Part shown: positions 15,187 to 21,945 of the stretch, piece after piece
Layout of the letters: the number at the start of each line of letters is the position of its first letter
Position numbering within the stretch: position 1 is the first letter of the stretch
Assembly: GCA_964551735.1 (NCBI GenBank)
Contig: CAZKEF010000042.1
Span: 1-46,108 of the forward strand
Origin: DAOUAT01 sp964551735
Lineage (GTDB): Bacteria; Chloroflexota; Anaerolineae; CG2-30-64-16
Direction of reading: 5' to 3'
Length of the DNA stretch: 46,108 bases
Made by a program: the position numbers and the translations under genes
Notes under the pieces: model-generated
What the model was told of the DNA's origin: nothing
Databases searched by the model: none
What the model saw: only the letters and a program-made list of their open reading frames with translations

Positions 15187-15861
15187 CTACTTCCTTCCTA
15201 GCAGCAATTCAACCAGAATACCAGCGGCTTCGACCTCGGCAGGCGTCGCCGCGATGGCGTTGATGTCGCCGGCCTGCCGTGTGGCATGGAATTCCGCCAG
15301 CCAGGCGATTTCGCGTTCCAACGTCGCCTGTACTGTGGCGACCGTTGCCGGGTCAATCGTGCTGCGCTGCGCCATCTCGGCCAGCGCGGCGGCCTGCGCG
15401 TTCAGATTTTCGCGCGGGGGATACGGGTTGGCCTCACCGGGCGCCAGGGGCGCGTAGCAGGTCGCGAACTTGCGCTGGAGGTGGGCGACTGCTTCCACGA
15501 AGGCCACGGCTATTTCGGCAGCGACCTCGGCGCTCAGCGAGCCATCCGCCACCAGCATGTCCAGTGCGGCCTTATGGCGCTGGCTTAACGCTTCGGCCAG
15601 CTCCTCGGCGCGTGCGTACGCATCGCCATCAACAACCGGAGGCGCTTGGAATCTGGGGTCTTGTAATGCTAGCCAGCAGGACCGGAGCTCGGCCCAGGGG
15701 CCGCTCTGCGGGGTGAGGGTCAGTGTGGGCGGCGGCAGGGGCACATAACAGGTCGGCGTGGGCGGCGCGGGTGTATAGCAGGTGCGTATACAGCCTGATG
15801 CCAGCAAGCCGGCCAGGCCTATCCCAACCTGGCGTATGAAGGCGCGGCGGGTGGTTGGCAT
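15187..15861 (-). CDS. Tat-exported lipoprotein with CYxP motifs
   Basis: This 224-aa protein starts with a twin-arginine signal (TTRRAFIRQ) and a lipobox (LASGC, Cys24). Tat export implies that it folds, or receives a modification or cofactor, in the cytoplasm. Three motifs, CYTPAPP (~28), CYVPLPPP (~38) and CYAPLAPGE (~135), share C-Y-x-P-[AL]. A helical middle region follows. The start was set at 15861 by GGAGGGAA; the longer frame reads into a repeat. It heads an operon with a radical SAM/SPASM enzyme and AMMECR1. I propose the CYxP sites as modification targets, which is inference. I recognise no described family. Confidence 0.75.
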   Translation of the reverse strand: MPTTRRAFIRQVGIGLAGLLASGCIRTCYTPAPPTPTCYVPLPPPTLTLTPQSGPWAELRSCWLALQDPRFQAPPVVDGDAYARAEELAEALSQRHKAALDMLVADGSLSAEVAAEIAVAFVEAVAHLQRKFATCYAPLAPGEANPYPPRENLNAQAAALAEMAQRSTIDPATVATVQATLEREIAWLAEFHATRQAGDINAIAATPAEVEAAGILVELLLGRK

Positions 15862-15912
15862 AGTTCCCTCCCACATGCGTTGACGCGTTGGCACGTTGAA
15901 ACGTTCCAACGT

Positions 15913-17031
15913 TCAAACGAGTCTCGCGATGATCATCCGCTGCATCTCGCTCGTCCCCTCGCCGATGGTCATCAGCCGGGCGTCGCGGTAGATGCGCTCC
16001 ACCGGATACTCGCTGCTGTAGCCGTAGCCGCCGTGGATCTGGATGGCGTCGCGGGCCACCCGCTCGGCCATTTCGGTGGTCACCAGCTTGGCGATGGAGG
16101 CTTCTTTAGTGTACGGCCGTCCCTGATCCCGCAGCCACGCGGCGCGGTAGATCAGCCAGCGGCTCGCCTCGATCTCCGCCGCCATGTCGGCCAGCATGAA
16201 GGCGATGGCCTGGTGCTCGACCAATGGCTGGCCGAAGGCGTGACGGGTTTTGGCATAGCCGCGCGCGGCCTCGAACGCGGCTTCGGCCAGCCCCAGGCTG
16301 AGCGCGGCGATGCCGATGCGGCCGCCGTCCAGCACCTGGAGGGTCTGGGCCAGGCCGCGGCCTTCAGCCCCCAACAGATGGTCGGCCGGCACGCGCACAT
16401 CCTCCAGGCTGACCGCGTAGGTGTGTGAGCCGTGCAGCCCCATCTTCTTCTCCGGCGGGCCGAACGTGAGGCCAGGGGTGTCGGTGGGCACCAGGAAGTG
16501 GCTGAGCTTCTGGCCCGTGCGGACCAGCAGGATCGCGACCCCGGCCTCCGCGCCGTTGGTCAGCCACATCTTGCTGCCGTTGAGCACCCAGCCGTCGCCG
16601 TCCCGGACCGCGGCCGTGCGGATGCCCCGCAGGTCGCACCCCGTGCCCGGCTCGGTGAGGCCCAAGCAGCCGAGCATCTTGCCCTGGGCCAGCGGCACGA
16701 GCCAACGCCGCTTCTGCGCCTCACTGCCGAACGCAGCCAGAGGTCCACACGCCAGCCCCAGGTGCGCGGCCACGATCAGCCCGGTGGAGCCGCAGCCTTT
16801 GGCGATTTCCGCCAACATCAACGCGGCGCTCAAGTAATCCGCGCCGCCCCCGCCGTATTCCTCAGGGACATTGAGGCCCAGCAGGCCGAGCTTGCCCATG
16901 GCCTTCAGCGTCTGCCACGGGAACTCGCCGGTCTCGTCCACGTGCCGGGCGCGTGGGGCCACCTCTTTGGCCACAAACTCAGCTACGGTCTCCTGTAACA
17001 TGCGGTGTTCTTCGGATAGGTCGAAGTCCAT
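15913..17031 (-). CDS. Acyl-CoA dehydrogenase
   Basis: This 372-aa flavoprotein oxidises acyl-CoA to enoyl-CoA and passes electrons to ETF. The N-terminal helical domain begins DLSEEHRMLQETVAEFV. FAD and substrate motifs CLGLTEPGTGCD and WLTNGAEAG are present. The C-terminal part has AIQIHGGYGY and the IGEGTSEMQ segment that contains the catalytic-base region. Length is typical of short/branched-chain enzymes. The start at 17031 has GGAGGTG four nt upstream; upstream codons derive from repeat DNA. It begins the acyl-CoA degradation cluster on the minus strand. Confidence 0.95.
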   Translation of the reverse strand: MDFDLSEEHRMLQETVAEFVAKEVAPRARHVDETGEFPWQTLKAMGKLGLLGLNVPEEYGGGGADYLSAALMLAEIAKGCGSTGLIVAAHLGLACGPLAAFGSEAQKRRWLVPLAQGKMLGCLGLTEPGTGCDLRGIRTAAVRDGDGWVLNGSKMWLTNGAEAGVAILLVRTGQKLSHFLVPTDTPGLTFGPPEKKMGLHGSHTYAVSLEDVRVPADHLLGAEGRGLAQTLQVLDGGRIGIAALSLGLAEAAFEAARGYAKTRHAFGQPLVEHQAIAFMLADMAAEIEASRWLIYRAAWLRDQGRPYTKEASIAKLVTTEMAERVARDAIQIHGGYGYSSEYPVERIYRDARLMTIGEGTSEMQRMIIARLV

Positions 17032-17335
17032 GGGCACCTCCGGTGCGGCGTATTGCGTACTGCTTGCGCTGAATTTCTGGAATCGAGGCTTCAGCCGGTT
17101 ATTCTCATCGCCCCTAAAAGCTAGTTGATGCCTAATGCCACTCCACTGGCTTTCGCTTGCAGGGGCTCGGTGACCCCCTCTTGGGGTCAAAAGCTGCCCG
17201 AAAACGCCTGTGGCGCCGGTCGCAGACCGGCTGAGAACAGAAACTCATTTCCGGATTAGCCGGTCGCTCCGGGCACTGAAAGAAACCGGCTGATCCTAAA
17301 GGAGGCTTCGCACAGCCTCCACTCCGGACATGTTG
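17032..17335. repeat. Intergenic region with palindromic repeat fragments and hairpins
   Basis: This 304-bp stretch has no gene. It contains GGAATCGAGGCTTCAGCCGGTT (17079-17100), which recurs at 18154-18214. It also contains hairpin GACCCC-N5-GGGGTC (17172-17188), several CCGGCTGA/AGCCGGT words, and the hairpin at 17301-17320. It looks like an accumulation of REP-like elements. Confidence 0.6.
17301..17320 (-). terminator. Possible terminator hairpin after the CoA-transferase beta gene
   Basis: The perfect stem GGAGGCT-TCGCAC-AGCCTCC is followed on the minus strand by TTTAGG, a weak U-tract. It lies 15 nt beyond the stop at 17336. Confidence 0.45.
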
Positions 17336-18103
17336 TTATTTGATGAGCAACCCGGTCGGATCAATGTCCCTTAAAATACGTCGCTCCTCGTCGGTTGGCG
17401 CGGCAGTGATCGCCAGCGGCTCGGCAACCGGGATCGGGAAGCCACTGTTGGCCTGGATCTCCTCGACAGTGACGCCGGGGTGGACGGCCAACAGGCGCAT
17501 GGCCTTGGTGTCGTCGTCGAAGCCGTAGACGCCGAGCTGGGTGATGACGCGGTAGGGGCCGGTGTCCGTGGGCAGGCCGGCGTGTTCGCGCGCGCCGGGG
17601 CCGCTCAGGTGGCCGGGGGTGGTCAGAAAGTCGAGCTGCGCGGTGAACTTGCGCCGATCCTGCCGCATGATGATGATGGTGCGGTGGCAGAATGAGCCGA
17701 CGTCGTTGGCGCCGCCGCTGCCAGGGAGGCGGGCCGTGGGGTGGTCGTGATCGCCGATGACGGTGGTGTTGATGTTGCCGCGCGGGTCAAGCTGCGCCGC
17801 GCCCAGGAAACCGTAGTCCAGGTGGCCGGCCTGCGCCAGCGACATCACATCGTGCATGCTGGATGCCGCGACCGCCTGGTGGAAGGTGCGCGAATCCCCG
17901 ACGGAGATGGGTAGCACCGGGATGTGCGGACCGATGCCGCCGGCCTCGAAGATGATCAGCAGGCCGGGCGCGTGCGTGCGCTGCGCCAGCATGGCCGCGA
18001 TCATCGGCAGTCCAGTGCCCACGAAGACCGATTTGCGATCTTCGAGCAGGTGCGCAGCCACGCAGGCGAGAAGTTCGGTGGAGGAGTAGGGCATGTCAGC
18101 CAT
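17336..18103 (-). CDS. Glutaconate-type CoA-transferase, beta subunit
   Basis: This 255-aa subunit resembles GctB/IpdB-type CoA-transferases. It has GTGLPMIAAMLAQR near the N-terminus, the catalytic glutamate in IFEAGGIGP, and the block PGSGGANDVGSF followed by TIIIMRQDRRKF. Related enzymes move CoA between carboxylates such as glutaconate and acetate, or open rings of sterol-derived acyl-CoAs. The substrate is unknown here. The start at 18103 has GGAAGG upstream. It follows the alpha subunit by 120 nt containing a palindromic repeat. Confidence 0.88.
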   Translation of the reverse strand: MADMPYSSTELLACVAAHLLEDRKSVFVGTGLPMIAAMLAQRTHAPGLLIIFEAGGIGPHIPVLPISVGDSRTFHQAVAASSMHDVMSLAQAGHLDYGFLGAAQLDPRGNINTTVIGDHDHPTARLPGSGGANDVGSFCHRTIIIMRQDRRKFTAQLDFLTTPGHLSGPGAREHAGLPTDTGPYRVITQLGVYGFDDDTKAMRLLAVHPGVTVEEIQANSGFPIPVAEPLAITAAPTDEERRILRDIDPTGLLIK

Positions 18104-18153
18104 GGTTGATTCGCCTTCCGAGAAACGGTCATTCCCCTGCAATGGTTGCCGAC

Positions 18154-18214
18154 GGAATCGAGCCTTCAGGCGGTTTGGCGCTACGACAGAGAAACCGGCT
18201 GAAGCCTCGATTCC
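18154..18214. repeat. REP-like palindromic element
   Basis: Arms of 23 nt (18154-18176 and 18192-18214) are inverted copies with two mismatches. The unit GGAATCGAGGCTTCAGCCGG also occurs at 17079. The element lies between the two CoA-transferase subunit genes, right after the alpha-subunit stop, so a transcript would carry a long stem-loop that could protect or attenuate mRNA. Confidence 0.8.
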
Positions 18215-18223
18215 AGGCTGTTG

Positions 18224-19210
18224 TTATGCGCGCAAATCTTCGACTTGTCGTAGATAGTCCAGCCGCGCCTGACCGCCGACCTTGCCCAGGTACGCCGCGA
18301 AATCGGGCACGTCGAAGACAAACTCCTGGAAGTACGCGGCCGCGCCCTCCGCGGTCTTGGAGCGCGCCATCCAGCCCCGGATGTGATCTTCGTCGAAGTA
18401 GTAGCGCAGCGGCATCTGGCACGGGTGGCTGCCAAACGGGACCTCGACAACTGCATCCACCAGGAAGAAGGGGATGGCCGTGCGCCACGGCTCGGCTCGG
18501 ATTTGGGCCTCGGGGATGATTTCTTCGGTGGTCACGATCAAGCGGCGGGCCGCGCGGGAGAGCTCGAAGTCTTCGATGATCGTGCCGTCAATCTGGGCGT
18601 TGCCATACATGTCGCAGCGGGTGACGTGGATGATCGCGACATCGGGGTAGCACGCGGGCAGCAGGCAGACCGGCTTGCCGCTCCAGGGATCGGCGATGAC
18701 CTTGGCCGAGCTGTGGGCCAGGGTGCCGGTGCCGAGGAGGTTGCGCGCGGGGATGAAGGGAAGGCCCATCGCGGCGGCCAGGAAGCGCCATTGGTAGCCG
18801 GCGTTGCTGATCTCCGCCACGACCTGGCAGTGGCCCTCCTCCACCATACGCCGCGAAGCCGGGGAGAGGCCGCGCAACTCGTGCCCGAAGGCGTAGGCCA
18901 CCTCGACCCGATCCACGCAGCCGGACGCGACCAGGATGTCACCGTCGTGCACCGCGGTCTTGCCTGCCAGCACGAGATGGCGCTTGCGCTGGCGGATGAT
19001 CTCGTAGATGGCAGCCATCGCGACCCGCACGTGGCCGAAGCCGCCCGACGCCAGCAGGTCGCCATCGTGCACGTAGCGCGCCACCGCCTCAGCAACCGAC
19101 ATGCGCTTGTCGCGCAGCTCGCACGACTTGTTTTCCAGCACCCACTGCCGGTTTTCGTCCGGGTCGTGCCAACCGATGAGCTCGCCGTGGCCCGCTTGAA
19201 GGATCTCCAT
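18224..19210 (-). CDS. Glutaconate-type CoA-transferase, alpha subunit
   Basis: This 328-aa subunit has the GctA-like landmarks ARYVHDGDLLASGGFGHVR, AAAMGLPFIPARNLLGTGT, PDVAIIHVTRCDMYGNAQ, VTTEEII, and VPFGSHPCQMP. It pairs with the beta subunit downstream to form the CoA-transferase. The start at 19210 has GGAGG five nt upstream. A longer frame upstream is derived from repeat DNA and from the antisense of the neighbouring gene and was rejected. It belongs to the acyl-CoA cluster. Confidence 0.9.
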   Translation of the reverse strand: MEILQAGHGELIGWHDPDENRQWVLENKSCELRDKRMSVAEAVARYVHDGDLLASGGFGHVRVAMAAIYEIIRQRKRHLVLAGKTAVHDGDILVASGCVDRVEVAYAFGHELRGLSPASRRMVEEGHCQVVAEISNAGYQWRFLAAAMGLPFIPARNLLGTGTLAHSSAKVIADPWSGKPVCLLPACYPDVAIIHVTRCDMYGNAQIDGTIIEDFELSRAARRLIVTTEEIIPEAQIRAEPWRTAIPFFLVDAVVEVPFGSHPCQMPLRYYFDEDHIRGWMARSKTAEGAAAYFQEFVFDVPDFAAYLGKVGGQARLDYLRQVEDLRA

Positions 19211-19215
19211 TGACC

Positions 19216-19290
19216 GCCTCCGGGTTTCTGGTGACTGGATACTGGAAGCTGGATGCTGGTTCGGGTTTCTAGCTTCTAGCTTCCAGTATC
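19216..19290. repeat. Short-period repeat of the TACTGGAAGCTGGA type
   Basis: Units GATACTGGAAGCTGGATGCTGG and TAGCTTCTAGCTTCCAG lie head to head. The second block supplies the last codons and stop of the upstream gene (19269-19886). The same unit begins the composite block at 4606. Confidence 0.75.
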
Positions 19291-19886
19291 GGCTCGCCCC
19301 ACGCGGCCCATGCCCACTGGTGCACCCCCAGGCCATCGGTGGCGAAGGCCAGGCGGAGGATGTTGCCGGCGCGAAACGGCAGCGCGATCTCGAAGGGCGT
19401 CCACGCCCGCGGGTAGGCCGCGCGACTCCACACCTGCCAGCCATCGGCCTTGACCCGGAACGCCACCAGTTGTTCCTCCCCCTGCGCGCCGTCGCGGACG
19501 CCGATGGCGAAGCGCAGACGGAGATCGCGCAGGCCGGCCGGGATGGGCACGTGGAACTCAACCAGCGACTCGCCGCTGACCGGCGGGTGCTGCCACAGCG
19601 CGGGCCTGCGCTCGCCGCCCACGGCCGCCTCCGCGATCTTTACCTCCATGCCGGCCGCGTCCTTGCTGCTGCCGCCGGGACGACCGGTCGTCGCGCGCAC
19701 GTCGGCTTCGGCGAGGTGCTCCAGGAAGTTGAAGCGCCAGGGTTCAGCCGCTGCCGCATCACCGGTCACCGCCGGCCGCTCGGCCCGCCAGCGCAGGAAC
19801 GCGATGTATTCGGCCACGCGCTCCTGGTCGGAAGGAGAGAGTGCTGCAAGGTCCTTTGTGAGAGTGTCAGGTATGGTCATCGTCAA
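19269..19886 (-). CDS. Hypothetical protein with C-terminal jelly-roll-like region
   Basis: This 205-aa protein begins with a short helical DUF2281-like stretch (TLTKDLAALSPSDQERVAEYIAFL). It continues into a Trp-rich beta region (VEFHVPIPAGLRDLRLRFAIG, GWQVWSRAAYPRAWTPFEIA, LGVHQWAWAAWGEP) that resembles a carbohydrate-binding-type jelly roll. No signal peptide is visible, so it is cytoplasmic. The final codons lie within a short-period repeat, so the native C-terminus may have been altered. Its function is unknown. Confidence 0.7.
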   Translation of the reverse strand: MTMTIPDTLTKDLAALSPSDQERVAEYIAFLRWRAERPAVTGDAAAAEPWRFNFLEHLAEADVRATTGRPGGSSKDAAGMEVKIAEAAVGGERRPALWQHPPVSGESLVEFHVPIPAGLRDLRLRFAIGVRDGAQGEEQLVAFRVKADGWQVWSRAAYPRAWTPFEIALPFRAGNILRLAFATDGLGVHQWAWAAWGEPILEARS

Positions 19887-19902
19887 TCTGCCCTAGATCT
19901 CC

Positions 19903-20523
19903 TCAATACGTCAACCCCACCGCTTTTCGCACATAGCGCCCATCCGTCAGGTGCTTCAACATGAAGTCGGCCACATCGGCGCGGGCGATGGTCGGCTGGC
20001 CCACTCTGTCGCCGGGGCCGGTGATCCGGTAGTTGCCGGTCAGTGGGCCATCGGTCAGGCCGCCGGGCCGGGCGATGATCCAGTCGGAGTCGTCGGCCAT
20101 GATGATTTTCTCCTGGATCTCCTTCTCTTCGATCGCCTTGCGCAGGAAACCTTTGACGATGACGGTCTGGGCGAACCAGTTCATCTGCTGCAGGCTGTCC
20201 CCGGCGCCGAAGGAGCTGACCCAGAGGGAGCGGCGGATGCCGTGCGCCCGCATAGCGGCCAGGATGTGGCGCGTGCCCTCCGGCAGCACGGCCGGGCCGC
20301 CGCGCGTGCCTAGCGCCGAGAGGACCACGTCGTGGCCCGCGACGGCCCGATCCACCGCGGCCGCGTCGGTGATGTCACCCTGGACGACGGTCAGGTTGGC
20401 GTGTTGGGTCGTCAGCGCCTCCGGCCGGCGGACGAACGCGGTCACCTGGTGGCCCTGCGCCAGGGCCTGCCCAACACACTGCCGACCGGTCCCGCCGGTC
20501 GCGCCGAAGATGATCAGTTTCAT
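19903..20523 (-). CDS. NmrA/SDR-like NAD(P)-binding protein
   Basis: This 206-aa Rossmann protein starts with the dinucleotide-binding motif IIFGATGGTGRQCV and has VSSFGAGD, IIARPGGLTDG and the C-terminal IARADVADFMLKHL. These features mark atypical SDRs of the NmrA / SDR_a5 type (flavin reductase-like). It may act as a redox-sensing or small reductase enzyme. The start ATG at 20523 is chosen because the motif begins there, and AAGGAC lies upstream. It follows the HEPN gene by 4 nt. Confidence 0.88.
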   Translation of the reverse strand: MKLIIFGATGGTGRQCVGQALAQGHQVTAFVRRPEALTTQHANLTVVQGDITDAAAVDRAVAGHDVVLSALGTRGGPAVLPEGTRHILAAMRAHGIRRSLWVSSFGAGDSLQQMNWFAQTVIVKGFLRKAIEEKEIQEKIIMADDSDWIIARPGGLTDGPLTGNYRITGPGDRVGQPTIARADVADFMLKHLTDGRYVRKAVGLTY

Positions 20524-20527
20524 GTCC

Positions 20528-20950
20528 TTATTCTGTCCTTGATGATGGATGAGCTTCGTTGGGAAGCATCTCCAAGATGAACGTATAGAACTGCTTGGCA
20601 TCGGGCATGGCTTGTGTAAGCTCGATCGGATCCGGCTCCGAGATGTCCCCAGGGTAGCGGAACAAAGTCGCATATGGCGTGAGTCGTTCTGCGGCATCCA
20701 GCAAATTGCTGAATTTCGGTTGTAGCTTCATCCCTTGCGCAATCAGGAGGGGGAGATGGTGAACCTTTTCAAAGCGTTGGCCGTGAAAAGTCAAAAATCC
20801 CTTGACGGCTTTCTTTGCTGCTTGCTGACAGTGATAAACGGCGGCGTCGGGGTATGCGTCCGGCCCGCTGGCGAGTTTGCGTGCTGCTCCCAAGTCAGCA
20901 CTTGCTTTGGCAAGCCAGGTGCGGGTCAACTCGGTCGTTGCCTCATCCAT
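20528..20950 (-). CDS. HEPN domain protein (partner of MNT nucleotidyltransferase)
   Basis: This 140-aa four-helix protein has the COG2250-type HEPN signature YHCQQAAKKAVKGFL and FEKVHHLPLL. Many HEPN proteins are RNases, but the canonical R-x4-6-H motif is not visible here, so it may be a non-catalytic or differently acting member. It overlaps the 3' end of the MNT gene by 8 nt, forming an MNT-HEPN module of the kind in which the MNT partner can AMPylate HEPN. The start is ATG at 20950. Confidence 0.88.
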   Translation of the reverse strand: MDEATTELTRTWLAKASADLGAARKLASGPDAYPDAAVYHCQQAAKKAVKGFLTFHGQRFEKVHHLPLLIAQGMKLQPKFSNLLDAAERLTPYATLFRYPGDISEPDPIELTQAMPDAKQFYTFILEMLPNEAHPSSRTE

Positions 20951-21263
20951 AGAGCACCCTGCCACGCTCAAGGGCCGCACCTTCCAGGGAGGCGCGAACA
21001 TGCCGGTAGCGGTTGACCTCCGCGCAAGTCTTGACGATGACATCTGTTGGGACCGTCAAGCCCCGCAGGCTGTGGTAGGCGCGCGTTGAACGCTGAGCCG
21101 GCCGATCAGGGCTATCCGTTGTGATCACTAACAAATCGACGTCGCTATCGTCACCAGGGACACCCCAGGCGTGAGAACCAAACAGGATGATCTGCTCGGG
21201 TTCGAACTCAGCGACCAGGCGCCTTGTGATTTCTTGAAGTAGCTCGGCAGGAATCGTCTTCAT
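20943..21263 (-). CDS. MNT-type nucleotidyltransferase (antitoxin-like)
   Basis: This 106-aa protein has the minimal nucleotidyltransferase motif LFGSHAWGVPGDDSDVDLLV (GSx10DxD). A third acidic position is provided around PTDVIV. In the MntA-HepT systems such an enzyme adds AMP to the HEPN toxin and silences it. The ATG directly follows the OB-fold gene stop (TGAATG), with AAGGAAAAG upstream, so it is co-transcribed with the thiolase cluster. Confidence 0.92.
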   Translation of the reverse strand: MKTIPAELLQEITRRLVAEFEPEQIILFGSHAWGVPGDDSDVDLLVITTDSPDRPAQRSTRAYHSLRGLTVPTDVIVKTCAEVNRYRHVRASLEGAALERGRVLYG

Positions 21264-21830
21264 TCACTTTTCCTTCGCGCTCAACGGATAGAAATACACA
21301 TCTGTCGGCTTGAACTTGCTGTTGCGCCGGAAGCGCAGACCGACCGGCGTACCGATCCAATCCAGCGTCGGCGCGTGGGGGTCGAGGCCCAGCAGCCGGC
21401 CCAGAAACAAGGTGTCGGCCCCCTCGAACTCGATCAGCGCCAGCACGAACGGGCACTCCGGCAGGAACTCCTCGGAGCCGAAGTAGCAGACGGTGAACGC
21501 GTGGACGCGCGCCGCGCGGCGGGAGAGGTCCACCCAGTTGGTCTCCTCGCCGGTGACTATATCGTGCCCGCGCGGGTTGGCGTAGGTGTAGCCGGTGGAG
21601 GGCGCCATGCAGCCCAGCAACCGGCCGTTGGCCAGCCCGGCAAAGAAAGGGCTGTCCTGGCCGTAGGAGTGCAGGTAGTCAATGGCATACGGCTGCTTGA
21701 TGATGATCGGCGCCATCGCCTTGAGCGCGGCCAGCGTCTCGTCGTTGAGCACGGCCGGGAACGGCACATTGAACAGGATCGTGCCATCGTCGGTCTCCGG
21801 GATGCGGGTTGGGAAGGATTGGTTTGTCAT
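21264..21830 (-). CDS. OB-fold (DUF35-like) partner protein of thiolase
   Basis: This 188-aa protein resembles the DUF35/OB-fold proteins that form complexes with SCP-x-type thiolases and shape the substrate channel. The N-terminal helix, a rubredoxin-like region and the C-terminal OB strands (VHAFTVCYFG, PFVLALIEFEGADTLFLGRL, GTPVGLRFRR) are visible. The usual zinc-ribbon cysteine pairs are missing apart from GCMAP, so zinc is probably absent. RBS GGAG precedes the ATG at 21830. It follows the thiolase gene by 115 nt of repeat DNA. Confidence 0.82.
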   Translation of the reverse strand: MTNQSFPTRIPETDDGTILFNVPFPAVLNDETLAALKAMAPIIIKQPYAIDYLHSYGQDSPFFAGLANGRLLGCMAPSTGYTYANPRGHDIVTGEETNWVDLSRRAARVHAFTVCYFGSEEFLPECPFVLALIEFEGADTLFLGRLLGLDPHAPTLDWIGTPVGLRFRRNSKFKPTDVYFYPLSAKEK

Positions 21831-21849
21831 GGGTGGCTCCTTACGTGGT

Positions 21850-21945
21850 ACATGACTAACGACCGCTGACGGACGACCGACGGCGAACAACGGTCCGCCA
21901 CCTGCGGTCTGCCTTCGTCGGTCAACGGTCGTCGGTCAACGGTCG
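21850..21945. repeat. Short-period repeat of the GTCGGTCAACG type
   Basis: Degenerate units CGACCGCTGACGG, CGTCGGTCAACGGTCGTCGG and similar run between the thiolase and OB-fold genes. The same motif is present inside the thiolase reading frame at about 22207-22245 and in the block at 4634-4675. Confidence 0.75.
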
